In this document: positions 8,138 through 17,668 of the stretch, one piece after another | Layout of the letters: each line of letters starts with the position of its first letter | Numbering within the stretch: the first letter of the stretch is position 1 | Source of the DNA: Phocaeicola coprocola DSM 17136 | GTDB taxonomy: Bacteria; Bacteroidota; Bacteroidia; Bacteroidales; Bacteroidaceae | DNA: 64,000 nucleotides | Direction: 5' to 3' | Assembly (NCBI RefSeq): GCF_000154845.1 | Contig: NZ_DS981509.1 | Coordinates: 121,392-185,391 of the forward strand | Notes under the pieces: model-generated | Seen by the model: the letters and a program-made list of their open reading frames with translations, nothing else | Told to the model about the DNA's origin: nothing | Database searches by the model: none | Program-made: the position numbers and the translations under genes

Positions 8138-10411
8138 ATGACGGATGAAAAACTTACACAAGAGCAAGCAGATGAAAAGCAAATAAATGATGCCTTTCAA
8201 GAACTTTTAGATCGATACCTGGAAAGCAAGCACCGCAAAAAAGTAGAAATAATCACCAAAGCATTTAATTTTGCCAAGCAAGCACATAAAGGTGTACGAC
8301 GCCGTTCGGGCGAACCTTATATACTGCACCCTATTGCGGTAGCACGCATTGCGTGTGTAGAAATCGGACTGGGGTCTACCTCCATCTGTTCGGCTTTGCT
8401 GCATGATGTAGTAGAGGATACCGACTATACGGTGGAAGATATAGAAAATCTGTTCGGACCTAAAATTGCACAGATTGTAGACGGACTGACAAAAATATCC
8501 GGAGGCATTTTCGGCGACCGCGCTTCGGCTCAGGCTGAAAATTTCAAAAAGCTCCTGCTTACAATGAATGACGACATCCGAGTCATTCTGATAAAAATAG
8601 CCGACCGTCTGCACAACATGCGTACCCTCGGTTCCATGCTTCCCAGCAAACAATATAAGATTGCGGGAGAAACCCTTTACATCTATGCTCCTCTTGCCAA
8701 CAGACTAGGTCTGAACCGCATAAAAACAGAACTGGAAGACCTGAGTTTCAAATACGAACATCCGGAAACTTACAAAGAGATACAAGACAAGCTGCAAGCT
8801 ACTCAGGCAGAGCGCGAAAGCGTCTTTACCGAGTTTACAGCTCCTATACGTGCACAACTGGATAAGATGAAAATACCTTATCGCATTCTGGCACGTGTAA
8901 AATCTCCTTATTCCATCTGGAACAAGATGCAGACCAAGCATATCACGTTCGAAGAAATCTACGATATCCTTGCTGTGCGCATCATCTTTACTCCAAGAAA
9001 CGAAGAAGAGGAACTGAACGACTGCTTCGATATCTATGTAGCTATCTCGAAAATATACAAGCCCCACCCCGACCGTCTGCGCGACTGGGTAAGCCATCCG
9101 AAAGCTAATGGCTATCAGGCACTGCACGTGACACTGATGAGTAACAAAGGGCAATGGATTGAAGTGCAAATCAGAAGTGAACGCATGAATGACGTTGCCG
9201 AGCAAGGATTTGCAGCTCACTGGAAATACAAGGAAGGTGGAGGCAGTGAAGATGAAGGCGAACTGAGCAAGTGGCTGAAGACCATTAAGGAAATTCTGGA
9301 CGATCCACAGCCTGATGCGCTCGATTTCCTCGATACCATCAAACTGAACCTGTTTGCATCCGAAATTTTTGTCTTCACCCCCAAAGGAGAAATCAAGACT
9401 ATGCCGCAAAACTGTACGGCACTCGATTTTGCTTTCTCTATCCATACATTCCTGGGCAGTCACTGTATCGGAGCTAAGGTAAACCATAAACTGGTTCCAC
9501 TAAGCCACAAGCTACAAAGTGGTGATCAGGTAGAAATACTTACTTCCAAATCACAAAAGGTACAGCCTTCGTGGATAAACTTTGCCACCACAGCAAAAGC
9601 CAAAGCTAAGATACAAGCTATTCTGAAGCGTGAAAAGAAAGAAATGCAGCAGAAAGGTGAAGATATGCTTACCGATTTCTTCCATCAGGAAAACCTGCCG
9701 TCAAATGATGAGAATATCAAGAAGCTCTGCAACCTGCATCACGTAAAGAATTACGATGAACTGACCTTAAATATCGGTCAGGGAATATTCTCATTAGGTG
9801 AAGCAGACAAAAACGAACTGAAGGAAAAGCCATCGCCTACCAACTGGAAGAAATATATCAGCTTTGCATTCGGAGGAACCAGTAAAAACAAGCAGGAAGA
9901 GAAACAAGCTGAACAGCCTGCACTGAATATAGACAAAAAGAAAATCATCAAGCTGACTCCTGATGCCATTCAGAAGAATTACATTCTGGCTGATTGCTGT
10001 AAACCGATTCCGGGGGATGATGTACTTGGTTACATTGACGATAACAACCGTATTGTCATTCATAAACGCCAGTGCCCGATTGCAGCCCAGCTGAAGACCA
10101 GTTTCGGTAACCGACTGCTTGCTGTAGAATGGGAAACAGGCAAAGCATTAAACTTCCCGGTCAATGTATACATTAAAGGTATAGACGGCATAGGAGTCCT
10201 CAATCAGGTTACACAAGTTATATCTCAACAGTTGAATGTAAATATTCATAAATTGAATATTGAATCGAACGATGGTATTTTCGAAGGTCGCATTCAGCTT
10301 TACGTACACGATGTAGATGATGTAAATACCATCTGTACAAACCTCAAAAAGATAAATCACATCAAGAAAGTAACCCGTATCGAAAACTTTGAAGATACAA
10401 TTGCCGACTAA
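8138..10411 (+). CDS. Bifunctional (p)ppGpp synthetase/hydrolase (RelA/SpoT family)
   Basis: This 757-aa long Rel/SpoT homologue controls the stringent response alarmone. The HD hydrolase domain keeps its metal motifs: His64 in YILHPIA and His89-Asp90 with Glu93-Asp94 in LLHDVVEDT, then KIADRLHNMRT. The synthetase domain has RVKSPYSIWNKM, NGYQALHVTL and EVQIRSERMN with AAHWKYKEG. TGS (IFVFTPKGEIKTMP), a Zn-finger/CC-like segment (ILADCCKPIPGDDVLGY) and a C-terminal ACT domain follow. Both catalytic halves appear functional. It is separated from the parA cluster only by the IS. A terminator follows. Confidence 0.96.
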   Translation: MTDEKLTQEQADEKQINDAFQELLDRYLESKHRKKVEIITKAFNFAKQAHKGVRRRSGEPYILHPIAVARIACVEIGLGSTSICSALLHDVVEDTDYTVEDIENLFGPKIAQIVDGLTKISGGIFGDRASAQAENFKKLLLTMNDDIRVILIKIADRLHNMRTLGSMLPSKQYKIAGETLYIYAPLANRLGLNRIKTELEDLSFKYEHPETYKEIQDKLQATQAERESVFTEFTAPIRAQLDKMKIPYRILARVKSPYSIWNKMQTKHITFEEIYDILAVRIIFTPRNEEEELNDCFDIYVAISKIYKPHPDRLRDWVSHPKANGYQALHVTLMSNKGQWIEVQIRSERMNDVAEQGFAAHWKYKEGGGSEDEGELSKWLKTIKEILDDPQPDALDFLDTIKLNLFASEIFVFTPKGEIKTMPQNCTALDFAFSIHTFLGSHCIGAKVNHKLVPLSHKLQSGDQVEILTSKSQKVQPSWINFATTAKAKAKIQAILKREKKEMQQKGEDMLTDFFHQENLPSNDENIKKLCNLHHVKNYDELTLNIGQGIFSLGEADKNELKEKPSPTNWKKYISFAFGGTSKNKQEEKQAEQPALNIDKKKIIKLTPDAIQKNYILADCCKPIPGDDVLGYIDDNNRIVIHKRQCPIAAQLKTSFGNRLLAVEWETGKALNFPVNVYIKGIDGIGVLNQVTQVISQQLNVNIHKLNIESNDGIFEGRIQLYVHDVDDVNTICTNLKKINHIKKVTRIENFEDTIAD

Positions 10412-10498
10412 AAAGACGTATCTTTCTGATGATGACAATAACAGATTACAACCATTAAGACGAAATAAAGATATTCAGCAAATATCCCTAAAAAATAC

Positions 10499-10547
10499 AA
10501 TGGCATATGAAGATGATAAACCATAATCACTTCATATGCCATTTTTA
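10499..10547 (+). terminator. Intrinsic terminator after rel
   Basis: aatggcatatgaag pairs with cttcatatgccatt across a 17-base loop and is followed by ttttatt. It lies 88 bases past the rel stop and is convergent with merR. Confidence 0.8.
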
Positions 10548-10657
10548 TTGTTGTTTTTCGTTGTTTCCTCGCATATACGACGTCCGGAAAAAGTCTGATG
10601 ATCGCTTAAAAAGACCTAGAATTAAGTCACCAGCCAAACAATTCACACCTGCAAGCA

Positions 10658-11005
10658 TCAGGTGAGATAATCCAGCTCCTTACGCATACTGAGCAAATCT
10701 TCTTTGATACGCCGCAAGCGGTCGATGATTTCGGCCGTATCACGAATGCTTTCTTTATTCTGCTTCAAACGCTGTCTGGCTCCGGCAAGAGTCATTTTCT
10801 TTTCTTTTACAAGATGATATACCAGGCGAATATTTTCAATATCCTCTTTCGTATACTGCCGGATATTTCCTCCCGCCTTCTTGGGAGCAATTATAGGAAA
10901 CTCCTTCTCCCAATAGCGCAAAAGCGACTCGTTTACATCAAACATTTCCGCCACTTCACGAATAGAATAATATAATTTCAAATTTTTATCGCTCTTCAAA
11001 GCCAT
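10658..11005 (-). CDS. MerR family transcriptional regulator
   Basis: The start at 11005 (MALKSDKNLKLYYSIREVAE, 115 aa) is preferred over a longer reading because it follows AGAAAGGACATG, a clear Shine-Dalgarno site that is rare in this organism, and it avoids overlap with the upstream peptidase gene. The N-terminal winged HTH of the MerR type (YSIREVAEMFDVNESLLRYWEKEF, GGNIRQYTKEDIENIRLV) is followed by a helical tail ending MRKELDYLT. No metal- or drug-binding domain is visible, so the ligand is unknown. It follows the M23 gene by 28 bases and is probably cotranscribed. Confidence 0.88.
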   Translation of the reverse strand: MALKSDKNLKLYYSIREVAEMFDVNESLLRYWEKEFPIIAPKKAGGNIRQYTKEDIENIRLVYHLVKEKKMTLAGARQRLKQNKESIRDTAEIIDRLRRIKEDLLSMRKELDYLT

Positions 11006-11033
11006 GTCCTTTCTGTTTAGTCTGTATGTAATA

Positions 11034-12002
11034 TTAATCGAATACCTTACCGTGGTTGGCAGCAATCTGAATCATCTTGTCGTAATCATCCGCATCCAAA
11101 TCCATGAAGTAATAGTTCACCGGATTCATAATCTGCCCTTTCAGATGCACTTCGTAGTGTAAATGCGGTCCGGTACTCTTTCCCGTACTTCCTACCTTGC
11201 CAATAGTTTCTCCACGCACTACTTTCTGCCCTACCTTCACATCAATTTTACTCAAGTGAGCATATCGGGTGACATAACCGAAACCATGATTAATGACAAT
11301 ACAGTTGCCATACAATCCTTCCCAGCCTGCTTTCTGTACCGTACCGTTTCCAGTGGCATACACCGGTGTACCCACGTTTGCCGAAAAGTCCATGCCCGCA
11401 TGAAACTTAACAGTCTTATAAATAGGGTCGATACGATTTCCATATCCCGAAGCCGTCTGCTTCAAATCCTTGTTGGCCACCGGCTGGATAGCAGGAATAC
11501 ATGCCAGCATATCATCCTGTTTCTTACACAACTCTACCACCTCGTCAAACGATTTCGACTGCATATAAATCTGACGTGAAAGCAAGTCCATCTTCTGAGT
11601 AGTATTCACTACCAGCTTGGCATTTGCCATATCCATCAAATCCTCGTAACGGTTCGTTTTACCGTAACTGGCCGAACGCAAGGCATCCGCCACGGGATCT
11701 GCCTGCATAATCACCCGGTACAGATTATCATCACGCTGCTGAAGCTGCTGCATCACACCAAGAGCCTCGTCCAGACGGGTAGATAAAATATGATATTGTG
11801 AAAGTAAGCGCGAATTTTCCACACGCAGGTCCTTTTCCGAAGGAGAACCGAAAATCAGCAACAGGATGATAAAACATCCTGCACCCAGTCCCATACCCAC
11901 AAACAGACGCCGCAAATAGCTCATCGCCCGCTGGCGCATAGTGGGATAAATACGGTCGTATGTACGCGTTTTCGGATTATAAATATAATAGACTTTACGC
12001 AT
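11034..12002 (-). CDS. M23 family metallopeptidase, membrane-anchored
   Basis: The protein is 322 aa. A cytoplasmic basic segment is followed by one transmembrane helix at about 33-52 (LFVGMGLGAGCFIILLLIFG), a coiled-coil-rich periplasmic stalk (about 57-185) and a C-terminal LytM/M23 domain. The Zn ligands and catalytic histidine are present: HAGMDF (H...D) and GPHLHYEVH (HLH). This suggests a functional peptidoglycan endopeptidase rather than a degenerate activator. A TAGATTTG -7-like motif lies only two bases upstream of the ATG, so the mRNA may be almost leaderless. merR lies downstream. Confidence 0.92.
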   Translation of the reverse strand: MRKVYYIYNPKTRTYDRIYPTMRQRAMSYLRRLFVGMGLGAGCFIILLLIFGSPSEKDLRVENSRLLSQYHILSTRLDEALGVMQQLQQRDDNLYRVIMQADPVADALRSASYGKTNRYEDLMDMANAKLVVNTTQKMDLLSRQIYMQSKSFDEVVELCKKQDDMLACIPAIQPVANKDLKQTASGYGNRIDPIYKTVKFHAGMDFSANVGTPVYATGNGTVQKAGWEGLYGNCIVINHGFGYVTRYAHLSKIDVKVGQKVVRGETIGKVGSTGKSTGPHLHYEVHLKGQIMNPVNYYFMDLDADDYDKMIQIAANHGKVFD

Positions 12003-12084
12003 TCAAATCTAATTTTGAAAAATTTTAAGATGCAACATGTCAAGTTTTTGCATCAAACATACGGACAAAAATAATAAAACCGAT

Positions 12085-12092
12085 TATCTTTG
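12085..12092 (+). promoter_or_regulatory. Candidate -7 element of alaS
   Basis: TATCTTTG matches TAnnTTTG and lies 44 bases before the alaS start. No clear TTTG is seen at -33. Confidence 0.5.
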
Positions 12093-12136
12093 CAAATCAA
12101 TTTTGAGAATATTAACTACAAGACATTATAAGCATT

Positions 12137-14755
12137 ATGTTGACAGCAAACGAAATTCGCGACTCATTTGTAAAATTCTTTGAGTCGAAAGGACATCAGA
12201 TTGTGCCTTCAGCACCGATGGTCATCAAAGACGACCCGACATTGATGTTCACCAATGCAGGTATGAACCAGTTTAAAGATATTATTCTGGGTAACCATCC
12301 TGCGAAATACAAACGTGTAACCGACTCACAGAAGTGCTTGCGTGTGAGTGGAAAACATAACGACCTGGAAGAAGTAGGTCACGATACATACCATCATACC
12401 ATGTTCGAAATGCTGGGTAACTGGTCTTTCGGCGACTACTTCAAGAAAGAGGCTATCAGCTGGGCATACGAATACCTGGTAAGCGTACTGAAACTTGATC
12501 CGAAAGATCTGTATGTAACCGTATTCGAAGGAAGCCCGAGCGAAGGTATTTCCCGCGATGACGAAGCAGCAGGCTACTGGGGACAATTCTTCCCAGAAGA
12601 TCACATCATCAACGGTAACAAACACGATAATTTCTGGGAAATGGGTGATACAGGTCCTTGCGGTCCTTGTTCAGAAATTCATATCGACTCGCGTTCGGCT
12701 GAAGAAAAGGCTGCCGTTCCGGGACGTGAATTGGTTAACAAAGATCATCCGCAGGTTATCGAAATCTGGAACCTGGTGTTCATGCAGTACAACCGTAAGG
12801 CTGACGGAACCCTGGAACCGCTTCCAGCAAAAGTTATCGATACCGGTATGGGATTCGAACGTCTGGTACGTACTTTGCAAGGCAAGACATCCAACTACGA
12901 TACTGACGTTTTCCAGCCTATCATCAAGGCAATCGGCGATTTGTCTGGCAAGAAGTATGGCGACGATGAAAAGGTAGACGTAACTATGCGCGTAGTAGCC
13001 GACCATATCCGTACCATCGCCTTCTCTATCACCGACGGACAGTTGCCGTCTAATGCAAAGGCTGGTTACGTAATCCGCCGAATCCTGCGCCGTGCCGTTC
13101 GCTACGCTTACACTTTCCTCGGACAGAAACAAGCATTCATGTATAAGCTGCTTCCTGTACTGATTGAAAATATGGGTGGTGCTTATCCTGAACTGAAAGC
13201 ACAGCAGGCATTGATCGAGAAAGTTATGAAGGAAGAAGAAGAATCATTCCTCCGTACACTGGAAACAGGTATCCGTCTGCTCGACAAGACAATGGCTGAA
13301 ACTAAAGCTGCCGGTAAGACTGAAATCAGCGGTGTAGACGCATTTACACTGTATGATACATTCGGGTTCCCATTCGACCTGACTGAACTTATCTTGCGTG
13401 AAAATGGTCTGACTGCCGACGTAAAAGGCTTTGAAGCCGAAATGCAGAAACAGAAAGAACGCGCACGTAATGCTGCTGCCGTAGAAACAGGCGACTGGGT
13501 TACACTGAAAGAAGGAGAAACAACTTTCGTAGGTTACGACTATACTGAATACGAAACAAGCATCCTGCGTTACCGTCAGATTAAACAGAAGAATCAGACA
13601 CTTTACCAGATTGTATTGAGCGATACTCCGTTCTATGCAGAAAGTGGTGGTCAGATAGGTGATACCGGTGTATTGGTAAGCGAATTCGAAACTATCGATA
13701 TCATCGATACCAAGAAGGAAAACAATCTTCCTATCCATATAGCAAAGAAACTTCCGGAACATCTGGAAGCTCCGATGATGGCATGTGTAGATACAGACAA
13801 ACGTGCAGCTTGTGCAGCCAACCACTCTTGTACACACTTGCTGGACGAAGCATTGCGTCAGGTACTGGGTGCTCACGTAGAACAGAAGGGTTCTCTTGTT
13901 ACTCCTGACTCTTTGCGTTTCGACTTCTCTCACTTCCAGAAAGTAACTCCGGAACAGATTCGCGAAGTAGAACATCTGGTTAATGCTAAAATCCGCGAAA
14001 ACGTTCCTTTGACTGAATACCGTAACCTGCCTATCGAAAAGGCAAAAGAACTGGGTGCAATCGCTTTGTTCGGCGAAAAGTACGGCGATGAAGTACGTGT
14101 CGTACAGTTCGGTTCATCTATCGAATTCTGTGGTGGTACTCACGTATCGGCAACTGGAAAGATCGGTATGGTGAAGATTATCTCAGAAAGCTCTGTTGCT
14201 GCCGGTATACGCCGTATCGAAGCTGTTACAGGTGCGAAGGTTGAAGAAATGTTCGATACTGTACAAGATGCTATCAACGATCTGAAAGCTTTGTTCAACA
14301 ACGCTCCCGACCTGAAAGCCGCTATCTCGAAATACATCGAAGAAAATGCCGGTCTGAAGAAACAGATGGAAGAATTCATGAAGGAAAAAGAAGCTGCTGT
14401 AAAGAACAAGCTGATTGAAGGTGCAAAAGAAATCAACGGTGTGAAAGTTATTCAGGCTGTTCTTCCGATGCCAGCTGACGCAGTCAAGAATATTGCCTTC
14501 CAGTTGAAAGGACAGTTCCCTGAAAACTTGTTCGTAGTAATTGGTAGCGTATTCGAAAACAAGCCGTTGCTTACTGTTACCATGAGCGACGATCAGGTGA
14601 AGGCCGGACTGAATGCCGGACAACTGGTTCGCGAAGCTGCCAAACTGATCCAAGGTGGTGGTGGTGGTCAGCCTCACTTTGCAACTGCCGGCGGTAAGAA
14701 TCCTGACGGACTTAGTGCAGCAGTCGACAAGATTGTAAGCCTGGCTGGCTTCTGA
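12137..14755 (+). CDS. alaS: Alanyl-tRNA synthetase
   Basis: This 872-aa class II synthetase charges tRNA-Ala and edits mischarged Ser/Gly. The N-terminal catalytic core starts [20 protein letters not shown], with [12 protein letters not shown] and [15 protein letters not shown]. The editing domain has the zinc motif [13 protein letters not shown] (HxxxH) and [12 protein letters not shown]. The C-terminal glycine-rich end ([18 protein letters not shown]) is the C-Ala/DHHA1 domain. Length and motifs are normal. It is monocistronic, with its own promoter motif and terminator. Codon use is highly biased, as expected for a strongly expressed gene. Confidence 0.98.
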   Translation: MLTANEIRDSFVKFFESKGHQIVPSAPMVIKDDPTLMFTNAGMNQFKDIILGNHPAKYKRVTDSQKCLRVSGKHNDLEEVGHDTYHHTMFEMLGNWSFGDYFKKEAISWAYEYLVSVLKLDPKDLYVTVFEGSPSEGISRDDEAAGYWGQFFPEDHIINGNKHDNFWEMGDTGPCGPCSEIHIDSRSAEEKAAVPGRELVNKDHPQVIEIWNLVFMQYNRKADGTLEPLPAKVIDTGMGFERLVRTLQGKTSNYDTDVFQPIIKAIGDLSGKKYGDDEKVDVTMRVVADHIRTIAFSITDGQLPSNAKAGYVIRRILRRAVRYAYTFLGQKQAFMYKLLPVLIENMGGAYPELKAQQALIEKVMKEEEESFLRTLETGIRLLDKTMAETKAAGKTEISGVDAFTLYDTFGFPFDLTELILRENGLTADVKGFEAEMQKQKERARNAAAVETGDWVTLKEGETTFVGYDYTEYETSILRYRQIKQKNQTLYQIVLSDTPFYAESGGQIGDTGVLVSEFETIDIIDTKKENNLPIHIAKKLPEHLEAPMMACVDTDKRAACAANHSCTHLLDEALRQVLGAHVEQKGSLVTPDSLRFDFSHFQKVTPEQIREVEHLVNAKIRENVPLTEYRNLPIEKAKELGAIALFGEKYGDEVRVVQFGSSIEFCGGTHVSATGKIGMVKIISESSVAAGIRRIEAVTGAKVEEMFDTVQDAINDLKALFNNAPDLKAAISKYIEENAGLKKQMEEFMKEKEAAVKNKLIEGAKEINGVKVIQAVLPMPADAVKNIAFQLKGQFPENLFVVIGSVFENKPLLTVTMSDDQVKAGLNAGQLVREAAKLIQGGGGGQPHFATAGGKNPDGLSAAVDKIVSLAGF

Positions 14756-14780
14756 TTGTAAATTACAAGAATAAAATACA

Positions 14781-14827
14781 AAAAGGTTCTATCATTTTCC
14801 CGCTATGGGGTGATAGAACCTTTTTTA
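14781..14827 (+). terminator. Intrinsic terminator after alaS
   Basis: aaaaggttctatca pairs with tgatagaacctttt, followed by a T run. It is a strong intrinsic terminator 26 bases past the stop. Confidence 0.9.
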
Positions 14828-15079
14828 TTACAGATTAGGATGGTTAGCGTACAAATCAATTATTGCAGTCTGACAAGAATCTTCAATCCAAAGATAGAGT
14901 ATTGATGAACAAGCAATTATCCTACAGAATTCAGCTATGCAGGTTATCTACAGGAACAATGCTGATAAGCTCATATTCATATATGTTTATCGGACACTTA
15001 TCTAAACCAATAGCTCTTCTTTCTTGAATTGGAATTCCGGCCTCTACCTTTTCTTCTTTCCGAACGTGTTTCTCTTATC
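14828..15079. other. Gene-free spacer
   Basis: I see no supported gene, RNA or repeat between the alaS terminator and the 3' end of the HTH regulator. It presumably holds the untranslated 3' end of the minus-strand operon. A weak dyad around gctgataa/tttatcgg is the only structure seen. Confidence 0.5.
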
Positions 15080-15364
15080 CTACAAATCCAGATAAGTCTT
15101 CAGTGCCTTTATATATTCTTCCATCGCTTTTCTGCCTGTTTCTGTAATCCGGCACGATGTACGAGTCTTTTTTCCGACAAACTCTTTCTCTACCTGAATG
15201 TATCCCGCCTTGCTCAGTTTATCCAGTTGCACACTGAGATTACCGGCAGTAGATTCAGTCTTCTCTTTCAAGTACACAAAGTCGGCCTCATCTACCGATA
15301 ATAGGATAGACATAATCGCCAGACGCAGTTGCGAGTGTATCAACGGATCTAGTTCAGCAAGCAT
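15080..15364 (-). CDS. Small winged-helix transcriptional regulator (HTH_34/MarR-ArsR-like)
   Basis: This 94-aa protein is almost entirely one winged-helix domain: LDPLIHSQLRLAIMSIL, then YLKEKTESTAGNLSVQLDKLSKAGYI as the recognition unit, and VEKEFVGKKTRTSCRITETGR as the wing. This pattern is typical of the short regulators encoded with membrane proteins in Bacteroidetes. Its start overlaps the end of the upstream membrane-protein gene by 11 bases, so they are translationally coupled. It may repress its own operon through the repeated TATTTTATAAACCA sites at 16009 and 16093 (inference). No ligand domain is present. Confidence 0.85.
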   Translation of the reverse strand: MLAELDPLIHSQLRLAIMSILLSVDEADFVYLKEKTESTAGNLSVQLDKLSKAGYIQVEKEFVGKKTRTSCRITETGRKAMEEYIKALKTYLDL

Positions 15365-15977
15365 AAGCAGCGGCTTTTTTATTCAACAAATGTCCTGGTA
15401 TCACCATCATAAGCAAGAAAGGAAAACCGAAATATAGATTCCATTCCGGAGCCACTCTACCGCCATTTGTCAGTACCATCAGCATATAGACAGCAACCAA
15501 AAAGGCAACAAGAGGTGAATACACCAGGGCTGGAACCCGAACAATCAGACCGGTAATCGAAGTTCCTATACCCGCATATAGCAAACACAGCGGAAGCATC
15601 AAGCCAAAATTGCACGAACCAATCACCATACCTATCAGTAGCATAGCCACAACAGTCAGTCCGAACAACGATCCTACGATGCACCAGGTATGAGCAAGCA
15701 TCTTATCCATATGTGTTACCACAGAAGGTTTCTTACGAACCTGAAGTACTTTCATAACAATGGCAGGAATAAACATCAAAAACCACAAGGCGTTCCACAA
15801 CGGTCTGCCTGTGATATACACGGCTGCATATACAACTACAGAAAGCGCTACTGCAGCATATCCATAAATCAGAAAAACATTGCCACTACCCCGTTCCAAA
15901 TTTTCTTTCGTCATTTGAATCATCTGGGAAATCAGTTCCAGACTTTCTTTTTCTGTAAACATCTTCTTTTCTTCCAT
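15354..15977 (-). CDS. Multi-spanning membrane protein of unknown function
   Basis: The protein is 207 aa. A charged cytoplasmic start (MEEKKMFTEKESLELISQMI) precedes about six hydrophobic segments, including VFLIYGYAAVALSVVVYAAVYI, ALWFLMFIPAIVMKVL, IVGSLFGLTVVAMLLIGMVI, LMLPLCLLYAGIGTSITGLI and VYSPLVAFLVAVYMLMVL. No catalytic motif is visible. It is first in a two-gene operon with the HTH regulator. This pairing is common in Bacteroidetes but its job is not known to me. A full Bacteroides promoter lies upstream. Confidence 0.8.
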   Translation of the reverse strand: MEEKKMFTEKESLELISQMIQMTKENLERGSGNVFLIYGYAAVALSVVVYAAVYITGRPLWNALWFLMFIPAIVMKVLQVRKKPSVVTHMDKMLAHTWCIVGSLFGLTVVAMLLIGMVIGSCNFGLMLPLCLLYAGIGTSITGLIVRVPALVYSPLVAFLVAVYMLMVLTNGGRVAPEWNLYFGFPFLLMMVIPGHLLNKKAAAYAC

Positions 15978-16008
15978 ACTCCTTACATTTTTAAAAGATA
16001 AAACAGTT

Positions 16009-16022
16009 TATTTTATAAACCA
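16009..16022. repeat. Operator-like repeat, copy 1
   Basis: tattttataaacca, identical to 16093-16106. This copy lies in the 5' leader of the membrane protein/HTH operon, 84 bases (about eight helical turns) from copy 2. Its core TTTATAAA is palindromic. Confidence 0.55.
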
Positions 16023-16076
16023 CCACTGCAAAAAAAATAGAAATCCGCGCGTTTATTCCTATTTTCTATCACATTA

Positions 16077-16108
16077 CAAATGTAAAGTAGTCTATTTTAT
16101 AAACCAAA
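16077..16108 (-). promoter_or_regulatory. Promoter of the membrane protein/HTH operon
   Basis: On the minus strand TTTG (16108-16105), a 20-base spacer and TACATTTG (16084-16077) match the Bacteroides consensus exactly. The start codon is 100 bases downstream. Operator-like copy 2 fills the spacer. Confidence 0.75.
16093..16106. repeat. Operator-like repeat, copy 2
   Basis: tattttataaacca, identical to 16009-16022, placed between the -33 and -7 elements. A bound repressor here would block the promoter. Confidence 0.55.
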
Positions 16109-16360
16109 TATTCTGTAGTTTTTTTCTGAAAAAAGTAAATTTCCTACCAAGTCAATTGTAATAAAACCCAAGTATCCATGAAGATTTTGCTGTGATCAAC
16201 GCATAATAAAACATTGCTGTCCGACAAAACATTTTCGAAAGCTCATAGTCGCTTGTAATATAGCAGTTGGTTTATTCATTGATACAACAGAGTTTTTAAA
16301 GCCTTAAATACGACTGAGAATCAACCTATTGATGAAATTTATCATACACTGATAACAATA
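16109..16360. other. Gene-free AT-rich spacer
   Basis: I see nothing supported here: no reading frame with coding character, no tRNA and no repeat. Confidence 0.5.
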
Positions 16361-16407
16361 AAAAGACTCTTCCCAAAGGCTTTTAAAAAAGACCTTCAGA
16401 AAGAGTT
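16361..16407 (-). terminator. Intrinsic terminator of the DUF1573-meaB transcript
   Basis: On the minus strand ACTCTTTCTGAAGG pairs with CCTTTGGGAAGAGT over 14 positions (three G-U pairs), followed by CTTTTTT. It lies about 120 bases after the meaB stop. A second small dyad, tgtacgaa/ttcgtaca, lies in between at 16460-16486. Confidence 0.7.
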
Positions 16408-16529
16408 TCTATAATATCAGCAATTTCTGCCCAAAATATCTCGATGTTTTTTTATTTTCTGTACGAAAGTTCAGCAAGTTCGTACAAAAATTTTCAGAGA
16501 AATTATGTACTCCGTCGCAAGCCCAGCAA

Positions 16530-17624
16530 TCAAAGATTACCGAAATATGTATCGAGCAACTTTTTCGCAGCCGAGAACGAAGTAGCCTTTCCCTGCAATA
16601 CCTCCTGTTCCTGAGCTGTAAGCATCGAAGCGATAGCCGGATTGTTGTAGAAACTATCACGCAAATGTTCGTTTATCGTTTCGTACATCCAGTATTTAGC
16701 CTGTTCGTTGCGGCGGTAATCAAAGTATCCGTTCTTCTTCACAAAGTCGATATAACTGTACACCATGTCCCAGATCTCCTTGATTCCGATACCATAAAAA
16801 CCTGAATATGTCAGCACCTGTGGTGTCCATCCCGATTCAGGAGCCGGAAACAGATGCAGTGCATTGCGGAAATGAGCAGCAGCCAGCTTTGCCTTCTCGA
16901 TGTTATTACCATCAGCCTTGTTGATGATGATACCGTCTGCCATCTCCATTATACCACGCTTGATACCTTGCAGTTCATCTCCTGTTCCGGCAAGCTGTAT
17001 CAGCAGGAAGAAATCCACCATCGAATGAACGGCTGTTTCGCTCTGTCCTACTCCCACTGTTTCGACAAAAATTTTATCGAAACCTGCTGCTTCGCACAAG
17101 ATAATCGTTTCACGGGTTTTACGGGCTACACCACCCAGCGAACCGGCAGAAGGGCTGGGGCGGATAAAGGAATCTGGATGAACGGAAAGTTTTTCCATAC
17201 GGGTTTTATCTCCCAAAATACTTCCTTTCGAACGCTCACTGCTCGGGTCGATAGCCAGTACAGCCAGCTTACCTCCACGTTCCAGTACATGCAGGCCGAA
17301 TACATCAATCGACGTACTCTTCCCCGCTCCGGGAACACCACTGATACCCACACGGATAGAATTGCCTGAATACGGCAGACATTTTTCGATAACCTCCTGT
17401 GCGACTGCCTGATGCTCGGGTTTCACACTCTCTACCAGCGTGACAGCCTGACTAAGTACGGTTACATCGCCTTTTACGATACCTTCCACGTACTCGCCTA
17501 CGGTAAACTGACGGCGCTTGGGTTTCTTTCTCAGGTTCAAATAAGGATTTATACTGGAGGGTTGTTCGATACCCTTGTTAACAGTCAATCCCTTGTACTC
17601 CTCACTGTTCTCAGGGTGTTCCAT
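16530..17624 (-). CDS. meaB: Methylmalonyl-CoA mutase-associated GTPase MeaB (ArgK family)
   Basis: This 364-aa G3E-type GTPase protects and reloads B12-dependent methylmalonyl-CoA mutase. Walker A is GVPGAGKS at about 96-103, then IDPSSERSKGSILGDKTRM, FVETVGVGQSE (switch II region) and the guanine-specificity NKADG. The C-terminus forms the dimerisation arm. The mutase subunits usually adjacent to meaB are not in this window; the upstream neighbour on the same strand is a DUF1573 protein 44 bases away. The older name, LAO/AO transport ATPase, is not supported by any transport domain. Confidence 0.94.
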   Translation of the reverse strand: MEHPENSEEYKGLTVNKGIEQPSSINPYLNLRKKPKRRQFTVGEYVEGIVKGDVTVLSQAVTLVESVKPEHQAVAQEVIEKCLPYSGNSIRVGISGVPGAGKSTSIDVFGLHVLERGGKLAVLAIDPSSERSKGSILGDKTRMEKLSVHPDSFIRPSPSAGSLGGVARKTRETIILCEAAGFDKIFVETVGVGQSETAVHSMVDFFLLIQLAGTGDELQGIKRGIMEMADGIIINKADGNNIEKAKLAAAHFRNALHLFPAPESGWTPQVLTYSGFYGIGIKEIWDMVYSYIDFVKKNGYFDYRRNEQAKYWMYETINEHLRDSFYNNPAIASMLTAQEQEVLQGKATSFSAAKKLLDTYFGNL

Positions 17625-17668
17625 AGTCTTAGTATTTTAAGTTGATAATAATAGCCTTACGAGAGATC

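Noticed and set aside
11005..11065. Longer start for the MerR gene
   Set aside because: It would overlap the upstream peptidase gene. The start at 11005 has a clear ribosome site and the normal family N-terminus.
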